A stretch of 64,000 nt of DNA from Deltaproteobacteria bacterium HGW-Deltaproteobacteria-6 (lineage in GTDB: Bacteria > Desulfobacterota > Syntrophia > Syntrophales > Smithellaceae). Shown piece by piece: positions 37,105-46,325 of the stretch. The notes below the pieces were generated by a model. It saw nothing but the letters and a program-made list of their open reading frames with translations, was not told where the DNA came from and searched no databases. A program made the position numbers and the translations under genes. Location: NCBI GenBank assembly GCA_002840435.1, contig PHAT01000003.1, forward strand, positions 186,001 to 250,000, in the 5' to 3' direction. Position 1 is the stretch's first letter. The number at the start of each line of letters is the position of its first letter.

Positions 37105-39129
37105 TTATTCAAGATTATAGCGTTCCAGCTTGCGGTAAAGGGTGCTGCGGGATATTTTTAACTTCTTGATGATTTCGCTTTTGGACATGTTCAACTGCAG
37201 CATCTTGACAATCATCTGGCGTTCAATGTCCTTTGTCGCCTCAAACTCTTCACTGATCAGCGGCGTTTGTTTCTGAAAATGAAAGATTTCTTCCGGGATG
37301 AGATCGGCGGTCAGTTCATTGGTTTGAGAATAGTTCATCATGCGTTCAATGACATTTTGAAGCTCCCGGACATTACCCGGCCATGGATAGTTCATGAAAA
37401 TATTCGTGACTTTTTCGTCAACCCGGTCAATGCCTTTTTCCATTATTTTGCTGTGTTTATTGATGAAATAATCGATCAGCAGGGGGATATCGTCCAGACG
37501 TTCCCGCAGGGGAACCATATTGATGGAAAAGACGTTGGCGCGATAATACAAATCCTCGCGGAAATTTCCCTTCCGTACCTCTTCTTTGAGATGCCTGTTG
37601 GTCGCCACAATGATGCGCACATCCACCGGCCGCACACTGGATCCGCCAATTCGCACAATGGATTTGTCCTCAATGACCCTTAAGAGAGCAGCCTGCAATT
37701 CCAGGGGGGTTTCCGCGATTTCATCCAGAAATATCGTTCCTCCGTCCGCCAGTTCAAACTTTCCCTGGTTGCCGCCGCGCTTTGACCCGGTAAACGAACC
37801 CTCCGTGTAGCCGAACAGTTCACTGGAAATCAGATCCCTCGGTATGGCGCCGCAGTTGATGGCCACGTAAGGACCGTTTCTGCGTTTGCTGGCATTATGA
37901 ATCGCCTGTGCGAAAATATCTTTGCCCGTACCGCTTTCACCCAGCAGCAGAACGTTGGAATTGCTTTGCGAGACCATGCGGGCCTGCCGGATGGTTTCCA
38001 GAAAGCCCTGATTCATCCCGCAGATATCTTCGAATCGCAAATTGGCCTTGGCGCCGATCATTTTGGTCACCAGCATCTTCGCGCGTTTGATTTCATTGAG
38101 GATGATGATCTTTCCCATCAGCTCCCCGTTGTTGGATAAAATGGGATTGCTGGTCAGCGTATAGTCTTTTGCCACATCATCGGAGAAAATCCGCACTTCA
38201 ACATCGATCAGGGATTGATTCTTTTCGATCATCCGAAAGAATTCGCCGTTTTTATCACCGAAAACCTCGTGGATATTTTTATGCTCCACCCATTTGTTCT
38301 GCGAAAAAAACATGTTCTTGGCATTGTCATTCATGAGTGAGATGAGGCCGTCATTATCTATCGCGATCAGCGCTTCCGGAATGGATGAGATAACGGTCTT
38401 CTGATAGCTGTTGGCGACATGAGCCTCGATCAGAGCTTTATTGATACGGAGTTCGTTCTCGATGGCCATGGCCGCCGCAACCGTCATCCCCAGCGTGTGA
38501 GGGTTGACTTTATAGTAGAGGCCCGTCATGACAAGCCCTCCGATGAATTCGCCTTCCGGATTGAAAATCGGCGCACTGGAACCCGTCTCCCGGTGAAAAT
38601 TCCGGCAATAATGCTGACAGCCGAAGATCTGAATGGGCCTTTGTACTTTTAACAGGGTCCCGACGCCGTTTGTCCCGGCCGACTCTTCACCCCAGTAGGC
38701 CCCCGGCACGAAATTACCGGTTCTGGCATGCGTGATAACGTGCTCGTCGCCGATAATTTCCAGCAGATAACCTTCATGGTTGAACAGGACAACGATGATC
38801 CCCGAGCCTTCCACAAACTTATAAAGATGCCGCATAAACGGCCAGCTGATCTTGATTAAGTCTTTGTTTCTGTTTTGCAGGTCCTGCAAACGGTTTCCGG
38901 TCAGGACGTTGTTGATGACCGCTTTTTTCGGATTGACACCATAATTTTTACAGCGGATCCACGACTCCAGAATTTCATTCGGGATAACGGCTTCGTCCAG
39001 TTCAGTGCCGCCACTGATGAATTTTTCCCATTCTTTCCGCGTGCGCTGATGCTCTTCATCATAATTGACGATTCTCTGATCCGCGACAGGTAAATTACGC
39101 TTCTTTGGCGAATTTTTTGGTTTTTCCAT
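37105..39129 (-). CDS. Sigma-54-dependent transcriptional activator (AcoR-like) of the 4-hydroxybutyrate regulon
   Basis: A 674-residue enhancer-binding protein. Order: N-terminal GAF-like sensor region (residues ~70-240; NFVPGAYWGEESAGTNGVGT and QHYCRNFH are typical of AcoR-like regulators), a PAS domain (~250-360), an AAA+ domain (~370-600; Walker A LLGESGTGKDIF, sigma-54-contact loop EGSFTGSKRGG, Walker B GGTIFLDEIAET, sensor VRIIVATNRHL) and a Fis-type HTH (MSKSEIIKKLKISRSTLYRKL). The contact loop reads GSFTGS rather than GAFTGA, a conservative variant. The start is placed at MEKPKNSPKK with GGGGGAAAAC upstream. It is divergent from the catabolic operon; a perfect 38-bp palindrome lies 56 bp upstream. 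The ligand is inferred to be 4-hydroxybutyrate or its CoA ester. Confidence 0.92.
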   Translation of the reverse strand: MEKPKNSPKKRNLPVADQRIVNYDEEHQRTRKEWEKFISGGTELDEAVIPNEILESWIRCKNYGVNPKKAVINNVLTGNRLQDLQNRNKDLIKISWPFMRHLYKFVEGSGIIVVLFNHEGYLLEIIGDEHVITHARTGNFVPGAYWGEESAGTNGVGTLLKVQRPIQIFGCQHYCRNFHRETGSSAPIFNPEGEFIGGLVMTGLYYKVNPHTLGMTVAAAMAIENELRINKALIEAHVANSYQKTVISSIPEALIAIDNDGLISLMNDNAKNMFFSQNKWVEHKNIHEVFGDKNGEFFRMIEKNQSLIDVEVRIFSDDVAKDYTLTSNPILSNNGELMGKIIILNEIKRAKMLVTKMIGAKANLRFEDICGMNQGFLETIRQARMVSQSNSNVLLLGESGTGKDIFAQAIHNASKRRNGPYVAINCGAIPRDLISSELFGYTEGSFTGSKRGGNQGKFELADGGTIFLDEIAETPLELQAALLRVIEDKSIVRIGGSSVRPVDVRIIVATNRHLKEEVRKGNFREDLYYRANVFSINMVPLRERLDDIPLLIDYFINKHSKIMEKGIDRVDEKVTNIFMNYPWPGNVRELQNVIERMMNYSQTNELTADLIPEEIFHFQKQTPLISEEFEATKDIERQMIVKMLQLNMSKSEIIKKLKISRSTLYRKLERYNLE

Positions 39130-39184
39130 GTTTTCCCCCGGCCTGAAGATCACTATTCCATATTGACACAAATTAGCATTGCAT

Positions 39185-39222
39185 ATCCCATTATGAGACA
39201 ACTAGTTGTCTCATAATGGGAT
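39185..39222. promoter_or_regulatory. 38-bp perfect palindrome: paired activator-binding sites (UAS)
   Basis: Left arm ATCCCATTATGAGACAACT (39185-39203) is followed immediately by its exact reverse complement. Each arm holds a 13-bp dyad, TCCCATTATGAGA at 39186-39198 and TCTCATAATGGGA at 39209-39221, with centres 23 bp apart. The midpoint lies about 114 bp upstream of the -24 GG of the operon promoter. The same pairing occurs before the MFS gene (49368-49402). Confidence 0.88.
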
Positions 39223-39316
39223 GGATTTTTAACCATAGAATCAGGCAACAAGCAAGTAAATTTTTAATTAATAACAATAACAATGATATACAAATGTTTT
39301 AACGGTGAAGCATCTA

Positions 39317-39331
39317 TGGCACAAGGCATGC
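39317..39331 (+). promoter_or_regulatory. Sigma-54 (-24/-12) promoter of the 4-hydroxybutyrate operon
   Basis: TGGCACAAGGCATGC has GG and GC separated by exactly 10 bases and matches the TGGCAC-N5-TTGC consensus with one mismatch (ATGC). Transcription start is expected near 39343, about 38 bp before the SDR ATG. Confidence 0.88.
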
Positions 39332-39380
39332 AAATTCATCAGTAAATCGGCGCGGCATTTGCCCGCAACAGGGAAAGGAA

Positions 39381-40163
39381 ATGATCTCAAATTTTATGGA
39401 CTGCATGGAAAAATTCAGGATTGAGGGCAAAGTGGCCATTATAACGGGTGGCAGCAAAGGGCTGGGCCGGGCAATGGCTTTGGGGCTGGCCCAGGCCGGG
39501 GCCAGGGTTGTTGTGGCGAGCAGATCGCTTGATCTGATCGAACTCACCGCCAATGAAATCATCAAAAAAGGCGGCCAGGCGATTGCCATGCCGGTGGATG
39601 TCAGCAATCCCCAAAGCATCGAGCGGCTGGTCGCTCTTACCCGGGACTACTAGGGTCGTGTGGATGTTCTCATCAATAATGCGGGGATCGCGCCCATGAA
39701 AAAAGCCGTTGATACGACCCTTGAGGATTGGGAGCATGTCATGGACACCAATCTGAAATCAGCTTTTTTACTTTCCCGGGGCGTCGGCAAAATCATGCTG
39801 AAGCAGAAAAAAGGCAAAATCATCAACGTCGGATCCATTCTGGGAAACATGGCCGCCAGTATTGCCATGCCCTACTGCGTTTCCAAAGCGGGCATCGCCC
39901 ATATGACAAGAGCGCTGGCGCTGGAATGGGCGTCATCCGGCATTAATGTCAACTGTATTGCCCCGGGTTTTTTCGAAACGGAAATGACCCAATATCAGCA
40001 GCAGAATAAATCGCATCGGAAATTCCTGAACTTTAAAATCCCCTTCAAACGCCTGGGCAAGCCCGAGGAGATTGTAGGGGCTGCAATTTTTCTGGCTTCG
40101 GAAGCCTCCGACTACATGACCGGGTCCACTCTGGTGATCGATGGCGGATATACGATCTGGTGA
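39381..40163 (+). pseudogene. SDR dehydrogenase (3-hydroxyacyl-CoA/oxoacyl reductase-like) interrupted by an in-frame amber codon
   Basis: First gene of the operon. The frame from ATG 39381 gives a classical short-chain dehydrogenase: cofactor motif ITGGSKGLGRAMALG, DVSNPQSIERL, then TAG at 39651-39653, then directly in frame GRVDVLINNAGIAP, active-site NVGSILGN and MPYCVSKAGIAH (Ser-Tyr-Lys), INVNCIAPGFFETEM and a normal C-terminus DYMTGSTLVIDGGYTIW. Without the stop it would be a full-length 260-residue SDR; no other lesion is seen. In homologues this position (before GR-[IV]-DVLVNNAG) is usually aromatic, so a single Tyr-to-stop change would suffice. In this pathway it would probably reduce/oxidise a 3-oxo/3-hydroxybutyryl-CoA pair. 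Pseudogene, sequencing error, or readthrough are the options; an isolated C-terminal half would lack the cofactor site. Confidence 0.85.
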
Positions 40164-40267
40164 TGCCGGGTTTGCGAGAAGACAGCCCCCGGGAACATTG
40201 TAAATCAATCACAGCAAAGATCCCGGAGAAACATAACAATTAAACAAATAAGGAGTCTGTTGTACCC

Positions 40268-41479
40268 ATGGATAAAAAAGATGAAGTCGTAATTGTCAGT
40301 GGCGTGAGAACGCCGTTTTCCAGGTTTGGTTCCATGCTTCGCGATATACACAGCATGGATCTCGGAATTATTGCCATCAAGGCGTGTCTGGAGCGCTCAG
40401 GACTCACGGGCGGCGATCTGGACGAATTGTACTACGGGATGTGCATCCAGTCGGAGGCGGCTTTGAATTATAATGTGATCGGGCGGCAGGCCCTGCTGAA
40501 AGCCGGGTTACCGGACGACCTTCCCTCCCTTACGGTAGACAGGGCCTGCTGTTCCTCTCTGGTTTGCGTCCAGCTGGGCCAAAAGTCGATCCGCCTCGGT
40601 GAGTCCGAAGTCTGCATGGCAGTCGGGGCTGAAAACATGAGCAACACGCCGGTTGTCTTAAACGGCCACCGCTGGGGACGGGGCTTGGCGCCTGTAACCA
40701 TGGTCGACCATCTCAATCCGATTCAATACAATGGATTTGGCATCCTCGCTCGGGATGCCGGTGAAGTGGCCCTGGAGCATGGCATTACCCGGGAAATGCA
40801 GGATCAGTGGGCATTGGGGTCTCAGCAGAAATATCAGGCCGCAAAGAAAGCCGGCAAGTTCGCCGATGAAGTCGTGCCTGTCGAAATACCGCAGAAAAAA
40901 GGGCCGGCCAAAATGTTTGCCGAGGATGATTTTCCCCGGGCCGATTCCACGATCGAGGGCCTCGCCAAACTGAAACCCGTATACGGAAGCCCGACCGTCA
41001 CGGCCGGCAACGCACCGGGGCTTGATGCGGGGGCATCAGCGGTGATCATCATGAAAAGATCCCGCGCCGACGAAATGGGCGTAAAGCCGCTGGCCACCAT
41101 TTTGTCCATGGCCAGTATGGCCCGCGAACCCAGGCGGATGGCGGAAGTGCCGGGTTATGCGATTCAACAGGCCTTAGCGCGGGCCGGTCTCGCCATGGAA
41201 GGCGTCGATGTTTTCGAAATCAATGAGGCATTTGCCGCCATGCCGCTGGTGTCGGCGAAAATCATGGCCAACGGCAATAAAAATCAGTGGACGAAAATCA
41301 TGGACAAGACGAACCCCAACGGCGGCGCCATTGCCATGGGACATCCCGTTGGCGCCAGCGGCGCGCGGATATTGCTGACCATGATGTATGAACTGAAAAG
41401 GCGCGGCGGCGGCATCGGCGCCTGCGGTATCTGCGGAGGCCTGGCCCAGGGTGATGCAGCGGTTATCCGAGTTGACTAG
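40268..41479 (+). CDS. Thiolase (acetyl-CoA C-acetyltransferase)
   Basis: A 403-residue thiolase, second gene of the 4-hydroxybutyrate operon. The acyl-accepting Cys lies in VDRACCSSLVCVQLG (near residue 92), the general-base His in GGAIAMGHPVGASGARI and the second active-site Cys in GACGICGGLAQGDAAV; VFEINEAFAA is also diagnostic. Family role: reversible cleavage of acetoacetyl-CoA to two acetyl-CoA. In context it finishes the route from 4-hydroxybutyrate through crotonyl-CoA and acetoacetyl-CoA. The doublet CC at the nucleophile site is less usual than the common CxSG. An AAGGAG ribosome site lies upstream. Confidence 0.93.
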   Translation: MDKKDEVVIVSGVRTPFSRFGSMLRDIHSMDLGIIAIKACLERSGLTGGDLDELYYGMCIQSEAALNYNVIGRQALLKAGLPDDLPSLTVDRACCSSLVCVQLGQKSIRLGESEVCMAVGAENMSNTPVVLNGHRWGRGLAPVTMVDHLNPIQYNGFGILARDAGEVALEHGITREMQDQWALGSQQKYQAAKKAGKFADEVVPVEIPQKKGPAKMFAEDDFPRADSTIEGLAKLKPVYGSPTVTAGNAPGLDAGASAVIIMKRSRADEMGVKPLATILSMASMAREPRRMAEVPGYAIQQALARAGLAMEGVDVFEINEAFAAMPLVSAKIMANGNKNQWTKIMDKTNPNGGAIAMGHPVGASGARILLTMMYELKRRGGGIGACGICGGLAQGDAAVIRVD

Positions 41480-41547
41480 ATTAGCAATATCCAATCAAAA
41501 AGATCAAGGCCGGGACATACCGGCCACAAGGGAAAAGGATTTTAAAA

Positions 41548-43350
41548 ATGGGAAATAAATTAATGGACCTGCGGGATACCCGCTTTGTTCTGTATGAACA
41601 ATTAAACGTCGAGGACTTATGCGAGGCAAAACGGTTTCAGGATCATTCCAGAGAAACGTTTGAAATGATCATATCGGCTGCGGAGAAGCTGGCCGTAAAT
41701 GATTTTGCGCCCGCCAACAGCATCGGCGACAAGATCGGCTGCCAGTGGCAGGACAACCGGGTCACGGTTCCCGAAGCTTATCGGGCGCCCTTTCAGAAAT
41801 TTTGTGAAGGCGGATGGATGAGCCTGCCGGAGAATTACAATGTCGGCGGGCAGCATGTTCCTCTTTCTATCCACTATGCGTGCAGCACAATGTTCTTTGC
41901 CGCCAATCATTCCCTGACCGGATACACGGGGCTGACCCACAGCGCAGCCAAGGTCATTGAACTCTACGGTACGGATGAACAGAAAAGAAAATACATGATC
42001 CCTCTTTATGAAGGCCGGTATGCCGGTGTCATGGACCTGACGGAGGCGCAGGCCGGGTCAGACGTGGGCGCCGTGAGAACCAGAGCCGTCAGGAACACGG
42101 ACGGCACTTATTCTATTACGGGCAGCAAAATCTTCATCACCGGGGGCGAGCAGAACCTGACTCAAAACATCATTCATATTCTGCTGGCCCGGATTGAGGG
42201 GGACCCCGAAGGCACCAAAGGCCTTTCCTGCTTCGTCTTGCCGAAGATCAGGGTGGCCCAGGACGGCGCGCCGGGAGAATTCAACGATATTACCTGTTCG
42301 GGAATCGAGCACAAGATGGGCATGAAAGGTTCCGCCACGGCGGTGTTGAACTTTGGCGACAACGGCAACTGCCTGGCCGAACTTCTGGGCCCCGAACGAA
42401 AAGGCATCCAGGTCATGTTTCACATGATGAACGAGCAGCGGATTCTCGTCGGCATGCAGGGCATGGCGCAGGCCGGAACGGCCTATCTTCACGCCCTTCA
42501 TTTTGCAACGGAGAGAAAACAGGGAACGGCTTTCGGCGCGGCAGGCTCCGAACAGACCGCCATCATCGCCCATCCCGATGTGAGGAGAAGCCTGTTTTGG
42601 ATGAAAGCCTATACGGAAGGCATGCGGGCTCTTATTTTATATACCATGCATTGCATGGACTGGGAGGCCGTGACGCTCAACAAAGAGGAAAAACTCAAAT
42701 GGCAGAATCTGGTCGAGATCCTGACGCCCATCTGCAAGGCCTACTGTTCGGACAAGGGTTTTGAAACCTGCGTGAAAGCCATCCAGGTCCACGGCGGTTA
42801 TGGTTATTGTCATGAATACAAGGTTGAACAGTGCGCCAGGGACAGCAAGATTACGTCCATTTACGAAGGGACAAACGCCATTCAGGCCCTGGATCTTTTC
42901 GGCCGCAAAATCAGAATGAAAAAAGGCGCGGCTCTTGCCGCTCTGCTGGATAACATGAAAACGGCCATTGAAGAAGCGAAGGGGATTGCTGATTTGTCTC
43001 ATTATGCCGCCGAACTTGAAAAAAGCATTACGGCCCTGGAATACCTGACGACGGAGCTCCTGTCCGCAACGGAAACGGATGATTCATTTCTCGCCTATTC
43101 CTGGGCGTCGCCTTATCTGGAAATTGTGGGGGATGTCGTGATGGGGTGGATGCTGATCTGGCAGGCTGCCATTGCCTCCCGAAAAGCCGGGAACGGCAAC
43201 GGCGATGAAACATTTTATACGGCAAAAACCCTGACGGCAAAATTTTATATCAGTTCGCTATTGCCCGCGGTTTACGGAAAGATTCTGGCCATCCGGAAGA
43301 ATGACCGCTCTTTGCTGCAGATGACGGAAGCACTTTATACACAATCATGA
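41548..43350 (+). CDS. Large acyl-CoA dehydrogenase (DmdC-type, ~600 aa)
   Basis: A 600-residue flavoprotein of the acyl-CoA dehydrogenase superfamily, in the longer subgroup with an extra N-terminal segment and a C-terminal extension (DmdC/AcdA-like). Conserved pieces: VMDLTEAQAGSDVGAVRTRA (FAD and substrate contacts), ITGSKIFITGGEQ, GIEHKMGMKGSATAVLNF, and CVKAIQVHGGYGYCHEYKVEQCARDSKITSIYEGTN. It forms or consumes an alpha-beta double bond in a CoA thioester. Beside a dehydratase that yields crotonyl-CoA, a short-chain C4 substrate is the natural guess, but this subgroup handles varied CoA esters, so substrate and direction are open. Its stop overlaps an unused ATG; the dehydratase starts 17 bp later. 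Confidence 0.9.
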   Translation: MGNKLMDLRDTRFVLYEQLNVEDLCEAKRFQDHSRETFEMIISAAEKLAVNDFAPANSIGDKIGCQWQDNRVTVPEAYRAPFQKFCEGGWMSLPENYNVGGQHVPLSIHYACSTMFFAANHSLTGYTGLTHSAAKVIELYGTDEQKRKYMIPLYEGRYAGVMDLTEAQAGSDVGAVRTRAVRNTDGTYSITGSKIFITGGEQNLTQNIIHILLARIEGDPEGTKGLSCFVLPKIRVAQDGAPGEFNDITCSGIEHKMGMKGSATAVLNFGDNGNCLAELLGPERKGIQVMFHMMNEQRILVGMQGMAQAGTAYLHALHFATERKQGTAFGAAGSEQTAIIAHPDVRRSLFWMKAYTEGMRALILYTMHCMDWEAVTLNKEEKLKWQNLVEILTPICKAYCSDKGFETCVKAIQVHGGYGYCHEYKVEQCARDSKITSIYEGTNAIQALDLFGRKIRMKKGAALAALLDNMKTAIEEAKGIADLSHYAAELEKSITALEYLTTELLSATETDDSFLAYSWASPYLEIVGDVVMGWMLIWQAAIASRKAGNGNGDETFYTAKTLTAKFYISSLLPAVYGKILAIRKNDRSLLQMTEALYTQS

Positions 43351-43367
43351 AACAATGGGGGAAGAAC

Positions 43368-44807
43368 ATGATCAAAACAAAGCAGGATTATATTGAAAGT
43401 CTAAAGAAGCAAAATTTGAATGTCTATTACAAGGGGAAACGCGTGGAGGATGTCACCACCCATCCGGCGCTGATTCCCCATATCAACGCGGCGGCAAAGA
43501 CTTATGAACTGGCGCTCCGGCCGGAAAATGAAGATCTGATGACGGCCACCAGCCATCTCACGGGAAACAAAATCAACCGTTTTACGCACATTCACCAATC
43601 CGTGGATGATCTGATCAAAAAAGTTTTAATGCTCCGGCTCATCTCTCATGAAACGGGAAGCTGTTACCAGCGATGCGTCGGATTTGATGCCATGAATGCC
43701 ATGTACTCAACCACTTATGAGATCGATGAGGCCAAAGGGACGTCATACTTCAAACGATTTGTTGAGTTCTTAAAGTACATTCAATCGGAGAACCGGATGG
43801 TCGTCGGTGGGATGACAGACCCCAAGGGCGACCGGTCCAAACGTCCCGGTGAACAGTCCGATCCGGATCTGTTCACGCATGTCGTAGAAAAAAGGGACGA
43901 CGGCATCGTGATTCGGGGAGCGAAGGCCCACATGACAGGATCAGTCAACAGCCATGAAATCCTCATCATGCCTACTCAGAACATGGCGAAGGGAGATGAA
44001 GCCTATGCCATCGCTGCGGCCATTCCTCTCAATTCACCCGGCATTACCCTGATCTTCGGGCGTCAGTCCAATGAAGAAAGAAAGCTCGAAGACGGCATTG
44101 ATGCCGGCAACACGGAATTCGGAGTCGTCGGCGGAGAGGCCCTCATTATCTTCGAGGATGTGTTTGTTCCCTGGGAAAGGGTTTTCATGTGCGGCGAGAT
44201 CGATTTCAGCGGGATGCTGGTCGAGAGGTTTGCCACGCTGCACCGCCAGAATTACGGGGGATGCAAAGGCGGCGTGTCCGATATCATTATCGGCGCCACG
44301 GCGCTGGCCGCCCAGTACCAGGGAACGGCGGGCGCTTCCCACATCAAGGACAAGCTCATCGAGATGATGCATCTGACCGAAACGGTTTATGCCGGTTCCG
44401 TCGCCTGCTCTGCCATGGGCTCCAAAACAGCAAGCGGCTCCTTCTATCCCGATCCGCTGCTCGCCAATTGCACCAAGCACAACATTACCCGGAACATCTA
44501 TGAAATATCGCGTCTGGCCCATGATATCGCGGGCGGGATCATGGCGACGCTTCCTTTTGATCAGGACCTGAGAAGCGCGGAAACCGGAAAGCATGTCCGG
44601 AAATATCTGGCAGGCGTGGAAGGTGTGCCTGCGGAAACACGGATGAAAATATTGCGATTGATTGAGAACATGACGGGCGGAACCTGCCTGGTGGAGAGCA
44701 TGCACGGCGCCGGTCCCCCTCAGAGCCAACGGGTCATGTATCAGCGTCTGGGCAATCTGCCGCAGAAGATCAAATGGGCAAAAAACCTGGCTAAGATTAA
44801 TGAATAA
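43368..44807 (+). CDS. abfD: 4-hydroxybutyryl-CoA dehydratase / vinylacetyl-CoA delta-isomerase
   Basis: A 479-residue radical-type dehydratase carrying FAD and a [4Fe-4S] cluster. It converts 4-hydroxybutyryl-CoA to crotonyl-CoA through vinylacetyl-CoA. Start at the ATG 43368 with GGGGGAAG upstream. Counted from there, the cluster ligands fall at Cys99 and Cys103 (SCYQRCVG), His292 and Cys299 (LHRQNYGGC), the positions known for the Clostridium aminobutyricum enzyme. Other matching segments include GAMTDPKGDR-like GGMTDPKGDR, VIRGAKAHMTGSVNSHE and ESMHGAGPPQSQR. This strictly anaerobic, oxygen-sensitive enzyme defines the operon's pathway. It lies between the acyl-CoA dehydrogenase and the CoA-transferase. 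Confidence 0.96.
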   Translation: MIKTKQDYIESLKKQNLNVYYKGKRVEDVTTHPALIPHINAAAKTYELALRPENEDLMTATSHLTGNKINRFTHIHQSVDDLIKKVLMLRLISHETGSCYQRCVGFDAMNAMYSTTYEIDEAKGTSYFKRFVEFLKYIQSENRMVVGGMTDPKGDRSKRPGEQSDPDLFTHVVEKRDDGIVIRGAKAHMTGSVNSHEILIMPTQNMAKGDEAYAIAAAIPLNSPGITLIFGRQSNEERKLEDGIDAGNTEFGVVGGEALIIFEDVFVPWERVFMCGEIDFSGMLVERFATLHRQNYGGCKGGVSDIIIGATALAAQYQGTAGASHIKDKLIEMMHLTETVYAGSVACSAMGSKTASGSFYPDPLLANCTKHNITRNIYEISRLAHDIAGGIMATLPFDQDLRSAETGKHVRKYLAGVEGVPAETRMKILRLIENMTGGTCLVESMHGAGPPQSQRVMYQRLGNLPQKIKWAKNLAKINE

Positions 44808-44849
44808 ATCAGCAATCAAATATACCAAGGGGCAATAGGAGGAAGACAA

Positions 44850-46184
44850 ATGGGTGTGATGAATGAGTATCAGAGCAAAGTGGTATCTCCGGAAGAAGCG
44901 GTGAATGTTGTAAAATCGGGCGACAAAGTCCATTACGGGCATTTTGCCATGTCGCCGACCTTTCTGGATCCCTATCTGGCAAAACGAAGAGACGAATTGC
45001 AGGATGTGAAAGTTTACGGGGTGACGTATCCGGGACTCGCGCAGGTGGGCGCCTGCGACGAGACGCGGGATCACTTTATGTATCACTCCTGGCATTTCAG
45101 CGGCGGCGACCGCATCCTGCATGACAAGGGCCTGTGCAATTATATTCCGATGCTTTACCAGGAAGGTCCGGAACTCATCAGACGCTATGTTGAGCCGGGA
45201 GTGGTCATGATCAAAGTGGCCCCGATGGACGACCATGGCTACTTCAACTTCAGCGTTTCCAATTCCGACACCTATTGTTTTGTCAAGAAGGCGACCAAGA
45301 TGATCGTCGAGGTCTGCGACAAAGCCCCCTATTGTCTGGGCGGCAACAATGAAGCGGTTCATATATCGGATGTAGACATGATCGTCGAGACGGACAACAA
45401 ACCGTTGATCCAGGTGCCTTTCATTCCGCCTTCCGACGTGGATAAAGCCGTTGCGGCTCATGTCATGGAACTGATTGAAGACGGATCGGTTATTCAGCTG
45501 GGCATCGGCGGCATGCCCAATGCCGTGGGAGCAATGCTTGCCCACTCCGATCTGAAAGATTTGGGATGTCACACGGAAGTTCTGGTGGATTCTTATATCG
45601 ACATGTTTGAAGCGGGCGTGATGACCGGCCGCCGCAAAGCCTTTGATCAGGGCAAAATGGTTTATACCTTTGCCCTGGGTTCTCAGAGATTATACGACTT
45701 CCTGCACATGAACCGGTCAGCGGCCAGCTGCTCCGTGGATTATACCAATAATGTAAATGTCGCCTCCGCGCACGATAAACTGGTCTCCGTCAACAACGCC
45801 ATCGAGATTGACCTTTACGGACAGGTCTGTTCCGAATCATCCGGCATCCGCCACATCACCGGCACGGGCGGCCAGCTGGACTTCATCAATGCGGCCTTTA
45901 AATCAGAAGGTGGCAAAGGCATCGTTTGCCTGTCTTCTCTCAAAGAAAGCAAAACCGGCGAAAAGAAATCCCGCATCGTTCCCACCTTGAGCCCCGGCGG
46001 CATTGTAACGGTTCCCCGCACGATGACGCATTATGTGATAACGGAGTATGGCGCGGTGGATCTCAAGGGCAAGAGCACGTGTGAACGCGCCGAACTCCTG
46101 ATCAGCATCGCCCATCCCGATACCCGCGATGAGCTGATCAAAGCAGCAGAGCAACAGGGTATCTGGAGATGTAACAAACACTAG
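44850..46184 (+). CDS. abfT: 4-hydroxybutyrate CoA-transferase (acetyl-CoA hydrolase/transferase family)
   Basis: A 444-residue class I CoA-transferase. It should move CoA from acetyl-CoA or butyryl-CoA to 4-hydroxybutyrate, producing the dehydratase substrate. The catalytic Glu lies in [16 protein letters not shown], CoA/oxyanion segments are [14 protein letters not shown] and [11 protein letters not shown], and the C-terminal [21 protein letters not shown] is family-typical. Last gene of the operon, 42 bp after abfD, with AGGAGG upstream of the ATG. A palindromic repeat and a strong stem-loop terminator follow. The family cannot distinguish butyrate from 4-hydroxybutyrate by sequence alone; context makes the latter likely. 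Confidence 0.92.
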   Translation: MGVMNEYQSKVVSPEEAVNVVKSGDKVHYGHFAMSPTFLDPYLAKRRDELQDVKVYGVTYPGLAQVGACDETRDHFMYHSWHFSGGDRILHDKGLCNYIPMLYQEGPELIRRYVEPGVVMIKVAPMDDHGYFNFSVSNSDTYCFVKKATKMIVEVCDKAPYCLGGNNEAVHISDVDMIVETDNKPLIQVPFIPPSDVDKAVAAHVMELIEDGSVIQLGIGGMPNAVGAMLAHSDLKDLGCHTEVLVDSYIDMFEAGVMTGRRKAFDQGKMVYTFALGSQRLYDFLHMNRSAASCSVDYTNNVNVASAHDKLVSVNNAIEIDLYGQVCSESSGIRHITGTGGQLDFINAAFKSEGGKGIVCLSSLKESKTGEKKSRIVPTLSPGGIVTVPRTMTHYVITEYGAVDLKGKSTCERAELLISIAHPDTRDELIKAAEQQGIWRCNKH

Positions 46185-46210
46185 CCGCCTGTTTGCATAA
46201 GTTCGCCTTC

Positions 46211-46287
46211 TGTCATTTCGACCGGAGGGAGAAATCTTTTCAACGATTTTAAAGATTTCTCAGTCACTTCGTTTCTTCGAAATGACA
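46211..46287. repeat. REP-like palindromic intergenic element (copy 2)
   Basis: Ends TGTCATTTCGA and TCGAAATGACA are perfect inverted repeats, with inner arms GAGAAATCTTT and AAAGATTTCTC. This is a compact dispersed palindromic unit after the 4-hydroxybutyrate operon, similar in plan to 14874-14958. Confidence 0.75.
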
Positions 46288-46325
46288 TCTTTTTATGCAA
46301 GTAGGTACTAGTCTCCTCTTTCATG

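Noticed and set aside
39651..39653. Pyrrolysine insertion at the amber codon
   Set aside because: Neither a pyl gene nor a methylamine methyltransferase is nearby, and the position is a non-catalytic aromatic site; kept only as a remote alternative in the finding.
44034..45572. 512-codon open frame on the minus strand
   Set aside because: Antisense to abfD and abfT, which are unambiguous; composition reflects third-position GC bias.
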